64,000 nt of DNA from Oscillospiraceae bacterium (GTDB lineage Bacteria > Bacillota > Clostridia > Oscillospirales > Oscillospiraceae): positions 1-64,000 of the forward strand of contig JAFQZI010000093.1 in assembly GCA_017406005.1 (NCBI GenBank), given 5' to 3'. The notes beneath the pieces were generated by a model. The model was given only the letters and a program-made list of their open reading frames with translations. It had not been told where the DNA came from and made no database searches. Shown here piece after piece: positions 35,321-43,209 of this stretch. The first letter of the stretch is position 1. The number at the start of each line of letters is the position of its first letter. The translations under genes and the position numbers were made by a program.

Positions 35321-35683
35321 ATGCACGACGAAGAAGTCTATTATCATGACCATGGGGACGGGGTCGTTCACAGTCATGCCGTGATACATGATGAAAAGGG
35401 GGAATTCCACGGGCATGCTCATCCGCATGTCCATACCCAGACGAAAGTGGTACTAAATCGCCTGGCGAGAGCGATCGGGCATCTGGAACATGTGAAGAAA
35501 ATGGTGGAAGAGGGGAGAGACTGTACGGAGGTTCTCGTCCAGCTTGCTGCAGTACGGTCGGCATTGAACAACACAGCAAAAATAATCATCAAAGACCATA
35601 TTGAGCACTGTATTACAGATGTCGATGGAGGCAAGGACGAAAGCCTGAAAGAACTGAATGAAGCAATCGACAAATTCATATAA
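35321..35683 (+). CDS. CsoR/FrmR-family metal-sensing repressor with His-rich N-terminus
   Basis: 120 residues. The DUF156 four-helix body starts near residue 40 (NRLARAIGHLEHVKKMVEEGRDC). Metal-site residues C68, H93 and C97 have the same 25- and 29-residue spacings as the Cu(I) site of CsoR (36/61/65). Residues 1-38 hold eleven His, a likely additional metal-binding tail that ordinary CsoR lacks. The protein would bind operator DNA without metal and release it with metal. No copper or nickel exporter is adjacent, so the target lies elsewhere or includes the respiratory genes nearby. It is followed by a terminator. Confidence 0.85.
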   Translation: MHDEEVYYHDHGDGVVHSHAVIHDEKGEFHGHAHPHVHTQTKVVLNRLARAIGHLEHVKKMVEEGRDCTEVLVQLAAVRSALNNTAKIIIKDHIEHCITDVDGGKDESLKELNEAIDKFI

Positions 35684-35708
35684 ATATAAATGGAATATAA
35701 ATAATGAA

Positions 35709-35757
35709 AAGCAGATCTGCAAAACCCAAAGGAAGGCTCGCAGATCTGCTTTTTTGT
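35709..35757. terminator. Bidirectional terminator between csoR-like gene and ccsA
   Basis: AAAGCAGATCTGC and GCAGATCTGCTTT with a loop of about 19 nt, then T6. Confidence 0.85.
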
Positions 35758-35780
35758 TTGAATGTTTGAAAAAATAACGA

Positions 35781-36596
35781 TCAGGCGTAGCTGTGCACAC
35801 CGGGGAGGAGCGTATTTACACCGATATAGGTAAATATCACACAGATAAAGCCCGCCACAGCAAAAATCGCTGCTGATTTTCCTTGCCAACTGCGGCGTAT
35901 CCGGAGATGCAGATAAACAGCATAGATGATCCATGTTACCAGGCTCCAGGTTTCTTTCGGATCCCAGGACCAATAGCTTCCCCAGGCACGCTCTGCCCAG
36001 ATCGCTCCGGTGATGATTGTGAAAGTGAGGAACAGAAGGCCGAGAGCCACGCTCCTGTAGCTGATGGTATCCAGCTTTTCCCGATTCGGAATATGCTGAT
36101 CCAGAAACCCTTTTTCTTTCATCCTGTCCCGCAGCAGGAAGATGATCGACAATACAAACGAAACTCCGAAGGAGCCGTAGGCAATGATTGCTGTGGATAC
36201 ATGAAATCCCAGCCAGTTGCTGCGGAGGGCGGGCATCAGCTCACGGACGTCTTTGCTTTGCATGGCGGCATATCCGATGATCAGGAAGATTACCGGCGCG
36301 GCAAAGGCCCCAAGCACAGGGAAATGAAAGCGAAGTACAAAGATCAAGCTCACAAGACAGAGCCCCCAGGCAAAGCAGGTGGCAAACTCATACTGGTTCG
36401 TCAGAGGCAGTCTTCCAGCACCGATCCCTCTGCAGATCAGTGCTGCTGTATGCAGCACAAATCCGGCTGCCTGCAGAAGCACAGCAATTCTGGAAAGAGC
36501 ATCACGCTTGACTGCAATGAATACAAAATACAGGATCATTGCAGCAAAGTACAGAAGCATAACAATGGTAAAGAGTGTGTTTTCAGCCTGAAGCAT
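35781..36596 (-). CDS. ccsA: Cytochrome c biogenesis protein CcsA/ResC
   Basis: 271 residues from the ATG at 36596 (AAGGAGA 6 nt upstream; a longer in-frame start would overlap resB with no ribosome site). About eight membrane helices and the haem-handling tryptophan motif WGSYWSWDPKETWSL (WWD domain). With ResB it forms the System II synthase that exports haem and joins it to CxxCH motifs outside the membrane. The gene lies 13 bp behind resB and downstream of the operon whose last gene encodes a pentahaem protein, its obvious substrate. Confidence 0.95.
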   Translation of the reverse strand: MLQAENTLFTIVMLLYFAAMILYFVFIAVKRDALSRIAVLLQAAGFVLHTAALICRGIGAGRLPLTNQYEFATCFAWGLCLVSLIFVLRFHFPVLGAFAAPVIFLIIGYAAMQSKDVRELMPALRSNWLGFHVSTAIIAYGSFGVSFVLSIIFLLRDRMKEKGFLDQHIPNREKLDTISYRSVALGLLFLTFTIITGAIWAERAWGSYWSWDPKETWSLVTWIIYAVYLHLRIRRSWQGKSAAIFAVAGFICVIFTYIGVNTLLPGVHSYA

Positions 36597-36609
36597 TGTT
36601 GTTCTCCTT

Positions 36610-37887
36610 TCAGGGACTGCCGGATCGTACAGCCTCCTCAAATTTTTCCTTAAAGAGCACCCCGCCTTTTGGGCTGCTGCCAAAGACAGTCCAGGTGCCG
36701 GAATCATCCTGCACAGCCCAGACTCTGGTCGGCTGAATATAGAAGGCGAGTATGAGCCCGATCATGGTTACAATTCCCCCGAGAAACGCCAGCTGGGTGA
36801 AGGAATCCTTCTTGGCCTGGATCAGGGTATAACTCTGCGGCTCGGAAAAAACAACCGTATACTCATCGATAGTCAGTTCTTCTTCGCCCATCAGAACATT
36901 CATCCCGAGGATCTGATCCTGATAATAGACCGAATAAAGTGTCGCAGGATTGTTGATTTTCCCGGACAGCGTCTGCGGCCCGCTCCCGGGAACAAGCACA
37001 TAGTCAGGATAGAATGCGTTGAAATAGACAACCAGATCAGGCTTATCGGAGATGCGGAGATATTCACCCGCGCAGAGAACTTCGCTCTGCAGGGGTTCAC
37101 CGTTCTCGGTGACGGTTACAAGCTCTGCCCATCCGGTGGAATTCTGATAAAACTTCCACCCGAAAAGAGCAGCCGGGTAGTTGACGCTAATGGAGGCGTT
37201 CTGCACATCCCCGCTCTTTGTATCGTGCACGGTAATGTCGGCAGTATACTGTTCTACTGTGTCGTCGTCACGCAGTCCGATGCGGAAGTCATCGATGGTC
37301 AAAATAAGACCGGAGTTCCCGACAGGCTTTGTCTGCCCCGCAACGCCGTAGACGCTTTCCTGCTGCTGGGTAAACTGACCCAGGCTGAACCCTGCAATCA
37401 GGAACAGAATCCCCAGGTGGCAGATCCAGGCACCCCACAGGCCGATTGTATTTCTGGAGGAATAAAGCAATTCCCGCCCCTCCCGGTCCGCGGTCTTCAC
37501 CGGATTCATATGGAGGCGGTGAAATACACTGATCGGGTCTTTCACGTTTTCTTCCGAAAACCCGGCAGCGTGTTCACTGCCCGGGGGAGAAGACTGCGCT
37601 TTCATTCTTCTGATCAGCTGCGGAAGGCAAATCACATTGCAAAGCAGCAGATTCAGGCATAAGAAGCCGGTAATCAGCAAAAACCACCAGCTGTGAAATG
37701 CATCGTCCAGATGCAAAGCAAGGATCAGTGCGGCAGTCCTCTCGGAATAGTGCTGGGCATACCAGGCATAGGATTGCCCCTGCGTCACAAAACTTCCAGC
37801 AGAGCAGGCGGCTGCCAGAATAACCAGCAGGAGTATGGCAAAACGCATGGAAGAGAGGAACTTCCAAATTTTCTTGATAGTCAGCAT
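36610..37887 (-). CDS. resB: Cytochrome c biogenesis protein ResB
   Basis: 425 residues. Three N-terminal membrane helices (about 12-32, 60-82, 150-172), a large extracytoplasmic domain and a final helix near 370-390, the usual ResB/Ccs1 layout. Partner of CcsA in System II cytochrome c maturation. The NrfA-type CxxCK haem site of the neighbouring fusion protein might need special handling; no NrfE/F/G genes are present, so this pair presumably deals with all five sites. No strong SD is seen before the ATG. Confidence 0.92.
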   Translation of the reverse strand: MLTIKKIWKFLSSMRFAILLLVILAAACSAGSFVTQGQSYAWYAQHYSERTAALILALHLDDAFHSWWFLLITGFLCLNLLLCNVICLPQLIRRMKAQSSPPGSEHAAGFSEENVKDPISVFHRLHMNPVKTADREGRELLYSSRNTIGLWGAWICHLGILFLIAGFSLGQFTQQQESVYGVAGQTKPVGNSGLILTIDDFRIGLRDDDTVEQYTADITVHDTKSGDVQNASISVNYPAALFGWKFYQNSTGWAELVTVTENGEPLQSEVLCAGEYLRISDKPDLVVYFNAFYPDYVLVPGSGPQTLSGKINNPATLYSVYYQDQILGMNVLMGEEELTIDEYTVVFSEPQSYTLIQAKKDSFTQLAFLGGIVTMIGLILAFYIQPTRVWAVQDDSGTWTVFGSSPKGGVLFKEKFEEAVRSGSP

Positions 37888-37939
37888 GATCAGTATTGTT
37901 CTTTCTTTAAAATATAGCCCATTAGTTGCTTACCCTTCA

Positions 37940-38028
37940 ATTCCTGTTCGCGCGACCGAGCAGTCAGTACGTGGTACTATATTGTCCTCGCGCGAAACTT
38001 ACCTGGCAATGACCACGAGGTGAGAGAG
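37940..38028 (+). repeat. Intergenic repeat element, copy B
   Basis: Perfect 9-bp arms TTCGCGCGA (37947-37955) and TCGCGCGAA (37988-37996) enclose a diverged core (GTACGTGGTACTATATTG), followed by GACCACGAGGTGA. Lies between the nrfA-fusion gene and resB, both on the minus strand. Confidence 0.7.
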
Positions 38029-38033
38029 TTACC

Positions 38034-38086
38034 TTAAGAAAAAACCGGCAGAAGAAAGCAGGAACAAGACCGCTCTCTTCTGCCTT
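38034..38086 (-). terminator. Terminator of the Rnf/FAD-NrfA operon
   Basis: GGCAGAAGAAAGC (38047-38059) and GCTCTCTTCTGCC (38072-38084), one wobble, followed on the minus strand by T6. A second, smaller hairpin (GGAGTT-TGC-AACTCC, 38155-38169) lies just behind the stop codon. Confidence 0.85.
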
Positions 38087-38169
38087 AACAGATGGATCAA
38101 ATGGATTCTTTTGTTTCGTGCGGCCCCTTGTCGGAATAATAACACAAAACAAGGGGAGTTTGCAACTCC

Positions 38170-41091
38170 TTATGTGCCGAGGAGAGCCATTGCCTCGGCT
38201 ATTTTTGCCTCAGAGGTATCCAGGCAGGAGAAAGCAAGCGCGGAATTGTGTGCGCCTTCGGAGTTCTCCACATAGCAGAAATCGAAGAACCATTGTGCTT
38301 CACGGTGCAGCTTGCGCACGGCATCAAGTTCCGCCTCGCTCATTTTGCCGTCTGTGACAGCCTGTGCGAGCGTATCTTTCAGCTCGGAAAGCTTATTGCC
38401 GACTTCTGTTTCCCTGGCTGTGACACGATCCTGCAGCTCCCGCACCATGTTCACAACATCGACATTAGCGTGGCAGCTGGCACAGGATGACAGCAGAGTC
38501 TCATTCTCCAGAGGACTGGAAAGGAAATGGCTGCGGTAAACCGTGCCGTCATCCGCCTGTTCAGTCGCCATGTGGCAGTCGGCACAGTTGAGCACGGCCG
38601 CATGCTTGCCCTGCAGATAGGTTTCAAACTCCGGGTGCTGTGCTTTCAGCATTTTAGTGCCGGTTGCTTCCTGAACCCAATCATAGAAGTCGAAGGAATC
38701 ATAATAGGCAAGGATTGTTTCCGGTTTCATATCTGCCACAGTATGATAGGGCATCATGGTCTCGCTGTCTTCTCTGGTGAAGTAATATTCGATATGGCAC
38801 TGTCCGCAGGACATGGTAGCGGGATCGATTGTGCTGACGGTGTCACCCAGAGCCTTGTTGACGTACGAATGGGTGACTTCCAGTTTTCCGGCTTCCCCGG
38901 CGTTGTTGGCATGGCAGGTGTAGCAGCTGATGTTCTCTACCATCATGCTCTGCACTTCTTCAAACGGCATCGAGTACACGCCGACGCCCTGGTCGTTGAC
39001 CAGCTTGGCAAAATTCGGAGATTTGCAGGTCAGGCAGTTTGCTTTGGGATGCGGGCGCTGTGTTTTTGCCACGTCTTCCAGCGTATACTCATGTCCGCGG
39101 GCACTGCCGTAATCCTTGGCAAATCCGTACCCTTCATAGATGTTGACCAGATACGGATCCTGTTCCAGATAATCCGTAACATAGCTGTTCTTGTCATTGT
39201 CGTGCATGGAAGTGACAATATAGGGATAAGTTTCTGCCCAGTCTGCTGCAGTGATGGTTCCGTCGCTGCTGGTGGCTTCCGGAACCTCGACAGGCTTGAA
39301 ACCGGCAAAGCTTGCAGCGTTCTTTCCTGCGATGCTGCCGAAAATTGTGAAGTCAGCCACAGCGTTGCCGCCCACACGGTTGCCGCCGTGGATGCCGCCC
39401 GTGGTCTCGCCGCATGCAAAGAGGCCCGGAATGACCTTGCCCTCGGTGCTGATGACCTCGGCGCTGGTATCGATCTTGATTCCGCCCATTGTGTGGTGGA
39501 TGCCCGGCGCGATCTTGATCGCATAATACGGGGCTGTGGAGATGTCGATCATGCTGACCTGGCTGCGGCCGAAGTCCTTATCCTCACCGGCTGCAACATA
39601 GGTTTCCCAGTTCTGCATGGTCTCAACAAAGTTCTTGACCGCCTCATCCTCAAGTCCCATAGCCTTGCCCAGTGCTTCATAGGTATCACCGCTCAATGCA
39701 TAGCCGCCGTCGATGAACTTGTGGGTCAGGGCAACCTCGTCGACCAGAGCCTGGTCGAAGATGATGTAGGCATAGGCGCCGGGCTGCTTGAGCTCGGCCT
39801 GGGATACAACGTCACGGCCCGCCATGTCATTAACAAAGCGCTTGCCTTCGTTGTTTACGATGATTGCACCGTGGCTGCGCAGAGACTCGGAAACGAGCAG
39901 ACCGTTGGACTGGATGACGGTCGGGTGAAGCTGGATCTGCTCCATGTCGACAGTGGCAGCGCCAACCGCTTCAGCCATTGCAATGCCGTCTCCGGTCGCG
40001 CCGGAATGGTTGGTGGTGACTGCATCGGCGAGGGTCGGATCATAGCTTGCCATCAGCTCAAAGTTGGAGCCAAAGCCGCCGGTCGCAAGGACGACAGACT
40101 TCGCGTTTACGGTATAGATATGTGCCTTGTCCTCGGCGACGACACCGACAGCCTTTCCGTTATCCATGAGGATCTCGGTGGCGCGGGTGTTGAGCATGAT
40201 TTCAATGCCGAGCTCCTCAGCCTTGGCAGAGAGCCTGTCCACGAGATACTCGCCGACGGGCCGTCCGTCCTCGGGCTTGTGCAGATACTTGTGCTCGGTA
40301 CCGCCGGTGGCTGCGACTTTGGTCAGCGGTGCACCGATGGACTCGAGCCAATCGACAGCTTCCGCGCCTCCTTCACCGAGGGTGCGCACCAGCTCGGGAT
40401 CTGCAAGATCATGGCCGAGTCGGAGGGTGTCCGCAACATAGTTGTCGACAGTGCTGTCGTCGAGGCCGAGTGCTGCCTGCACCTTTGTCCCGGCTGCATT
40501 CATGCCGCCCTCGGCGCGCAGGCTGTTGCCGCCGACGTTGGGCATCTTTTCGAGCACAAGCACTTTCGCGCCGGCCTGGGTGGCACGTACGGCGGAGGTC
40601 AGGCCTGCACCGCCTGCACCCACAATGACGACATCGCAGTCGAGGGTTACGGGTGTCTTCTCGCCTACTTCCTCAGAGGCGAGCTCGACAACGGTAAAGT
40701 TTGCAGGATCGATGCCGGCCTCGGTCAGGGCAGTGAGAACGGCAGTCTTAATGGCGTTGGAAGTCATCGTTGCACCGCTGGTGCCGTCGATCTCGACACT
40801 CTGGGTAGCTATGATTCTCTCAGGCAGATCAGCGATGGCGTTGGTGCCGATGCCCTGCGTCTCATTGTGCTCGGTGACGGTGACGGAGTAAATGGCGTTC
40901 TCGTCTGCTACAACCTCGACGACAACAGGCTCACCGAAGACACCGGGCGCTGAGGCGGTCAGAGTCTCACCCCCCCCGCTGGCTTTCGGGGGATACGTCA
41001 TGTCCTCGCCCAAAATTCCGCTTATAAAAACGACAGCCAGAACAAGAATCACTGCGGCAATAATTACCTTGTGTAATTTCAGTTTTTCCAT
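38170..41091 (-). CDS. Fusion of FMN-binding domain, fumarate-reductase-type flavoprotein and pentahaem NrfA nitrite reductase
   Basis: 973 residues. Order: signal anchor (7-28); FMN_bind domain (about 45-128) with covalent-flavin motif DGTSGATMT (Thr 108); FAD_binding_2 domain (about 150-598) with GAGGAG at 158-163, Arg 405 in SLRSHGAI, HHTMGG at 532-537 and Arg 572 in NRVGGN, matching the substrate-handling residues of soluble fumarate reductases; then NrfA (about 615-973). The NrfA part has CLTCK (686-690, Lys-ligated active haem), CYTCH (723), CGQCH-IEYYF (762), CADCH (836) and CASCH (870), and keeps the catalytic Arg 679, Tyr 769, Gln 818 and His 819. Separate proteins elsewhere, here joined in one chain. 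NrfA reduces nitrite to ammonium; the flavin part should reduce an enoate or similar acceptor. Last gene of the Rnf operon (28-bp gap after rnfB). Confidence 0.93.
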   Translation of the reverse strand: MEKLKLHKVIIAAVILVLAVVFISGILGEDMTYPPKASGGGETLTASAPGVFGEPVVVEVVADENAIYSVTVTEHNETQGIGTNAIADLPERIIATQSVEIDGTSGATMTSNAIKTAVLTALTEAGIDPANFTVVELASEEVGEKTPVTLDCDVVIVGAGGAGLTSAVRATQAGAKVLVLEKMPNVGGNSLRAEGGMNAAGTKVQAALGLDDSTVDNYVADTLRLGHDLADPELVRTLGEGGAEAVDWLESIGAPLTKVAATGGTEHKYLHKPEDGRPVGEYLVDRLSAKAEELGIEIMLNTRATEILMDNGKAVGVVAEDKAHIYTVNAKSVVLATGGFGSNFELMASYDPTLADAVTTNHSGATGDGIAMAEAVGAATVDMEQIQLHPTVIQSNGLLVSESLRSHGAIIVNNEGKRFVNDMAGRDVVSQAELKQPGAYAYIIFDQALVDEVALTHKFIDGGYALSGDTYEALGKAMGLEDEAVKNFVETMQNWETYVAAGEDKDFGRSQVSMIDISTAPYYAIKIAPGIHHTMGGIKIDTSAEVISTEGKVIPGLFACGETTGGIHGGNRVGGNAVADFTIFGSIAGKNAASFAGFKPVEVPEATSSDGTITAADWAETYPYIVTSMHDNDKNSYVTDYLEQDPYLVNIYEGYGFAKDYGSARGHEYTLEDVAKTQRPHPKANCLTCKSPNFAKLVNDQGVGVYSMPFEEVQSMMVENISCYTCHANNAGEAGKLEVTHSYVNKALGDTVSTIDPATMSCGQCHIEYYFTREDSETMMPYHTVADMKPETILAYYDSFDFYDWVQEATGTKMLKAQHPEFETYLQGKHAAVLNCADCHMATEQADDGTVYRSHFLSSPLENETLLSSCASCHANVDVVNMVRELQDRVTARETEVGNKLSELKDTLAQAVTDGKMSEAELDAVRKLHREAQWFFDFCYVENSEGAHNSALAFSCLDTSEAKIAEAMALLGT

Positions 41092-41119
41092 TTTCAGTTC
41101 CTCAACAGCATGTACAGCT

Positions 41120-41935
41120 TCAGGCGGAGGCTTCCGGCTTACTCATGCCGAGAGGAGGCGTTATAACCTTCGCAGGGCACTTTTCGGCACATTTGCCGCA
41201 CTGTACACAGTTTTCGTAGGTCACACGGGCAAGGTTGTCCGTTACATGGATAGCGTCATGTTCGCATTGCCGCTGGCACATTCCGCATCCGATGCAGCCT
41301 GCAGAGCAGGCTTTCTTCACGAGCGGGCCTTTGTCTCTGTTGGAACACTGGACAAACACATGCTTGCTCTCCGGGACGAGGTCAATCAACCCGCGCGGGC
41401 AGGCTTTTGCGCAGAGGCCGCAGCCGACGCATTTCATGCGGTTCACGACCGCCACGCCGTTGATTACATGGATGGCATCGTGCGGGCACGCGGCAACGCA
41501 GGATCCGAATCCGAGGCATCCGTAGCTGCATTCGGTCACTGGGATCCCGGCGAGCACGGCGCTGCGGCAGTCCTGAATGCCGACGTAGTTGCCCTGGTTG
41601 TGGGTTACGTCACAGCTCCCTTTGCACTGCACAAAAGCGACCTTCCGCTCTACAGCTTCTGCGGTGGTGCCCATAATTGCGGCAACTTTCGCACCGACCG
41701 GAGCCCCGCCGACAGGGCACCCGTTAACCGGCGCCTGGCCGGAGACGATGGCCGCCGCCATAGCGTCACATCCTGCGAATCCGCAGGCACCGCAGTTGTT
41801 GCCGGGGAGGCATTCCCTGACAGCTGTCACACGCTCGTCCACTTCCACGTAGAACTTCTTTCCGGTGTAGACAAGCCCGTATCCGACGATAATACCGACG
41901 ATGGTGATAACAAGAGTCGTAATTAAAATGATCAT
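41120..41935 (-). CDS. rnfB: Electron transport complex subunit RnfB
   Basis: 271 residues. N-terminal membrane helix (1-22), the cluster motif CGACGFAGCDAM (about 48-60), then a polyferredoxin region with CVGCGLCAKACP, CIGCGMCQRQC and CVQCGKCAEKCP. RnfB takes electrons from reduced ferredoxin on the cytoplasmic side. It is followed after 28 bp by the FAD-NrfA fusion gene, an addition not found in ordinary rnf operons. Confidence 0.95.
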   Translation of the reverse strand: MIILITTLVITIVGIIVGYGLVYTGKKFYVEVDERVTAVRECLPGNNCGACGFAGCDAMAAAIVSGQAPVNGCPVGGAPVGAKVAAIMGTTAEAVERKVAFVQCKGSCDVTHNQGNYVGIQDCRSAVLAGIPVTECSYGCLGFGSCVAACPHDAIHVINGVAVVNRMKCVGCGLCAKACPRGLIDLVPESKHVFVQCSNRDKGPLVKKACSAGCIGCGMCQRQCEHDAIHVTDNLARVTYENCVQCGKCAEKCPAKVITPPLGMSKPEASA

Positions 41936-41948
41936 AAAGCCCCTCCTA

Positions 41949-42527
41949 TCAGAAATTCAGACTTGAGAAGCCCATGAATGCGATGGACATCAGTGCCGCG
42001 GAAATCAGCACGATAGGTGCTCCGCGCAGAGGTGCCGGGATGTCTTCCTCATGGATTCTGGAGCGGATGCTTGCCAGCAGGATAATTGCGATGGTGTAGC
42101 CCAAAGCTGTGCCGAACCCGCAGAGGACGCTCTCAATAAAGTTGTATCCGTTCTGCACGTTCGTCAGAGCCACACCGAGAACAGCGCAGTTTGTGGTGAT
42201 CAGCGGGAGGAAAATGCCGAGTGCCGTGTAGATCGCGGGAGACGTCTTTTTCAGGAACATCTCAACAATCTGGACGAGGGCTGCAATGACAAGGATGAAG
42301 ATGATGGTCTTCATAAAGTCCATGCCCAGAGGAGCGAGGATAAAGTCATACAGCAGGTTCGCAACGGCGGAAGCAATCGTGATGACAAAGATAACGGCAA
42401 CGCCCAGGCTGGCGGAGGCTTTGATCTGCTTGGAAACGCCGAGGAAGGAACAGATTCCGAGGAACTGGTTCAGAACAACGTTGCTGATCAGTGCGCTCGT
42501 GATGACAATCAAAAACAGGCTTTTCAC
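41949..42527 (-). CDS. rnfA: Electron transport complex subunit RnfA
   Basis: 192 residues, six membrane helices, starting with VLNQFLGICSFLGVS, which carries the conserved Cys of the intramembrane Fe-S site shared with RnfE. Overlaps rnfE by 4 bp. The highly conserved core subunit of the ion-pumping complex. Confidence 0.96.
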   Translation of the reverse strand: MKSLFLIVITSALISNVVLNQFLGICSFLGVSKQIKASASLGVAVIFVITIASAVANLLYDFILAPLGMDFMKTIIFILVIAALVQIVEMFLKKTSPAIYTALGIFLPLITTNCAVLGVALTNVQNGYNFIESVLCGFGTALGYTIAIILLASIRSRIHEEDIPAPLRGAPIVLISAALMSIAFMGFSSLNF

Positions 42528-43207
42528 TTTTCATCTCCTCCTTCCGCTTTTTCACACCGGGAAGCACAGGTGCTGCAGCATCCGTCGCATCCGCTTTCCA
42601 CAAGCTTCCTCTGCCGCGTCTTGATGCCGATGGCATTGAGGATCATAATGCAGAAGGCAAGCACGAGAAACGCTCCGGGAGGCTGGACGAAGATGCCGAT
42701 GGGCTCATAACCGGCAGGCATCACGTTGGAGCCGAAAAGCGTTCCGTTGCCGATCAGCTCACGCAGAGCGCCGACGATGGTCAGGGCGATCGTGAAGCCG
42801 AGGCCCATTCCGAGGCCGTCCATCGCGGAGACGCCGGGTTCATTCTTGTTGGCGTAGGCTTCCGCGCGACCGAGGATGATGCAGTTGACAACGATCAGCG
42901 GGATATAGATGCCGAGCGCTTCGTAGAGGGATGGCAGATAGGCTTCGATCAGCAGCTCAGTCACCGTGACGAGAGAGGCAACAATAACAATGTAGGCCGG
43001 CAGGCGGACTTCATCGGGTATTGCCTTGCGCAGGATGGAAATGACCACGTTCGAAAGGATCAAAACCGCCGTTGTGGACAAGCCCATCCCGATGCCGTTA
43101 GCGGCGCGGGTGGAAACGGCAAGCGTCGGGCACATGCCGAGCATGAGGATAAAGGTCGGGTTCTCTTTGATAATACCGTTGTACAGGCGTTCAAGATATT
43201 TATTCAT
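42524..43207 (-). CDS. rnfE: Electron transport complex subunit RnfE
   Basis: 227 residues, six membrane helices, with FILMLGMCPTLAVS near the N-terminus (Cys of the intramembrane cluster). The C-terminal tail is unusually Cys-rich (CDGCCSTCASRC, six Cys in the last 25 residues), beyond the usual RnfE end, and could bind a metal or cluster. Two bp from the rnfDG gene. Confidence 0.95.
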   Translation of the reverse strand: MNKYLERLYNGIIKENPTFILMLGMCPTLAVSTRAANGIGMGLSTTAVLILSNVVISILRKAIPDEVRLPAYIVIVASLVTVTELLIEAYLPSLYEALGIYIPLIVVNCIILGRAEAYANKNEPGVSAMDGLGMGLGFTIALTIVGALRELIGNGTLFGSNVMPAGYEPIGIFVQPPGAFLVLAFCIMILNAIGIKTRQRKLVESGCDGCCSTCASRCEKAEGGDEK

Positions 43208-43209
43208 CT

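Noticed and set aside
38527-40953. An 808-residue plus-strand frame opposite the FAD-NrfA gene
   Set aside because: Same reason: the minus strand carries conserved flavin and haem motifs, and the plus frame shows no domain and no SD.
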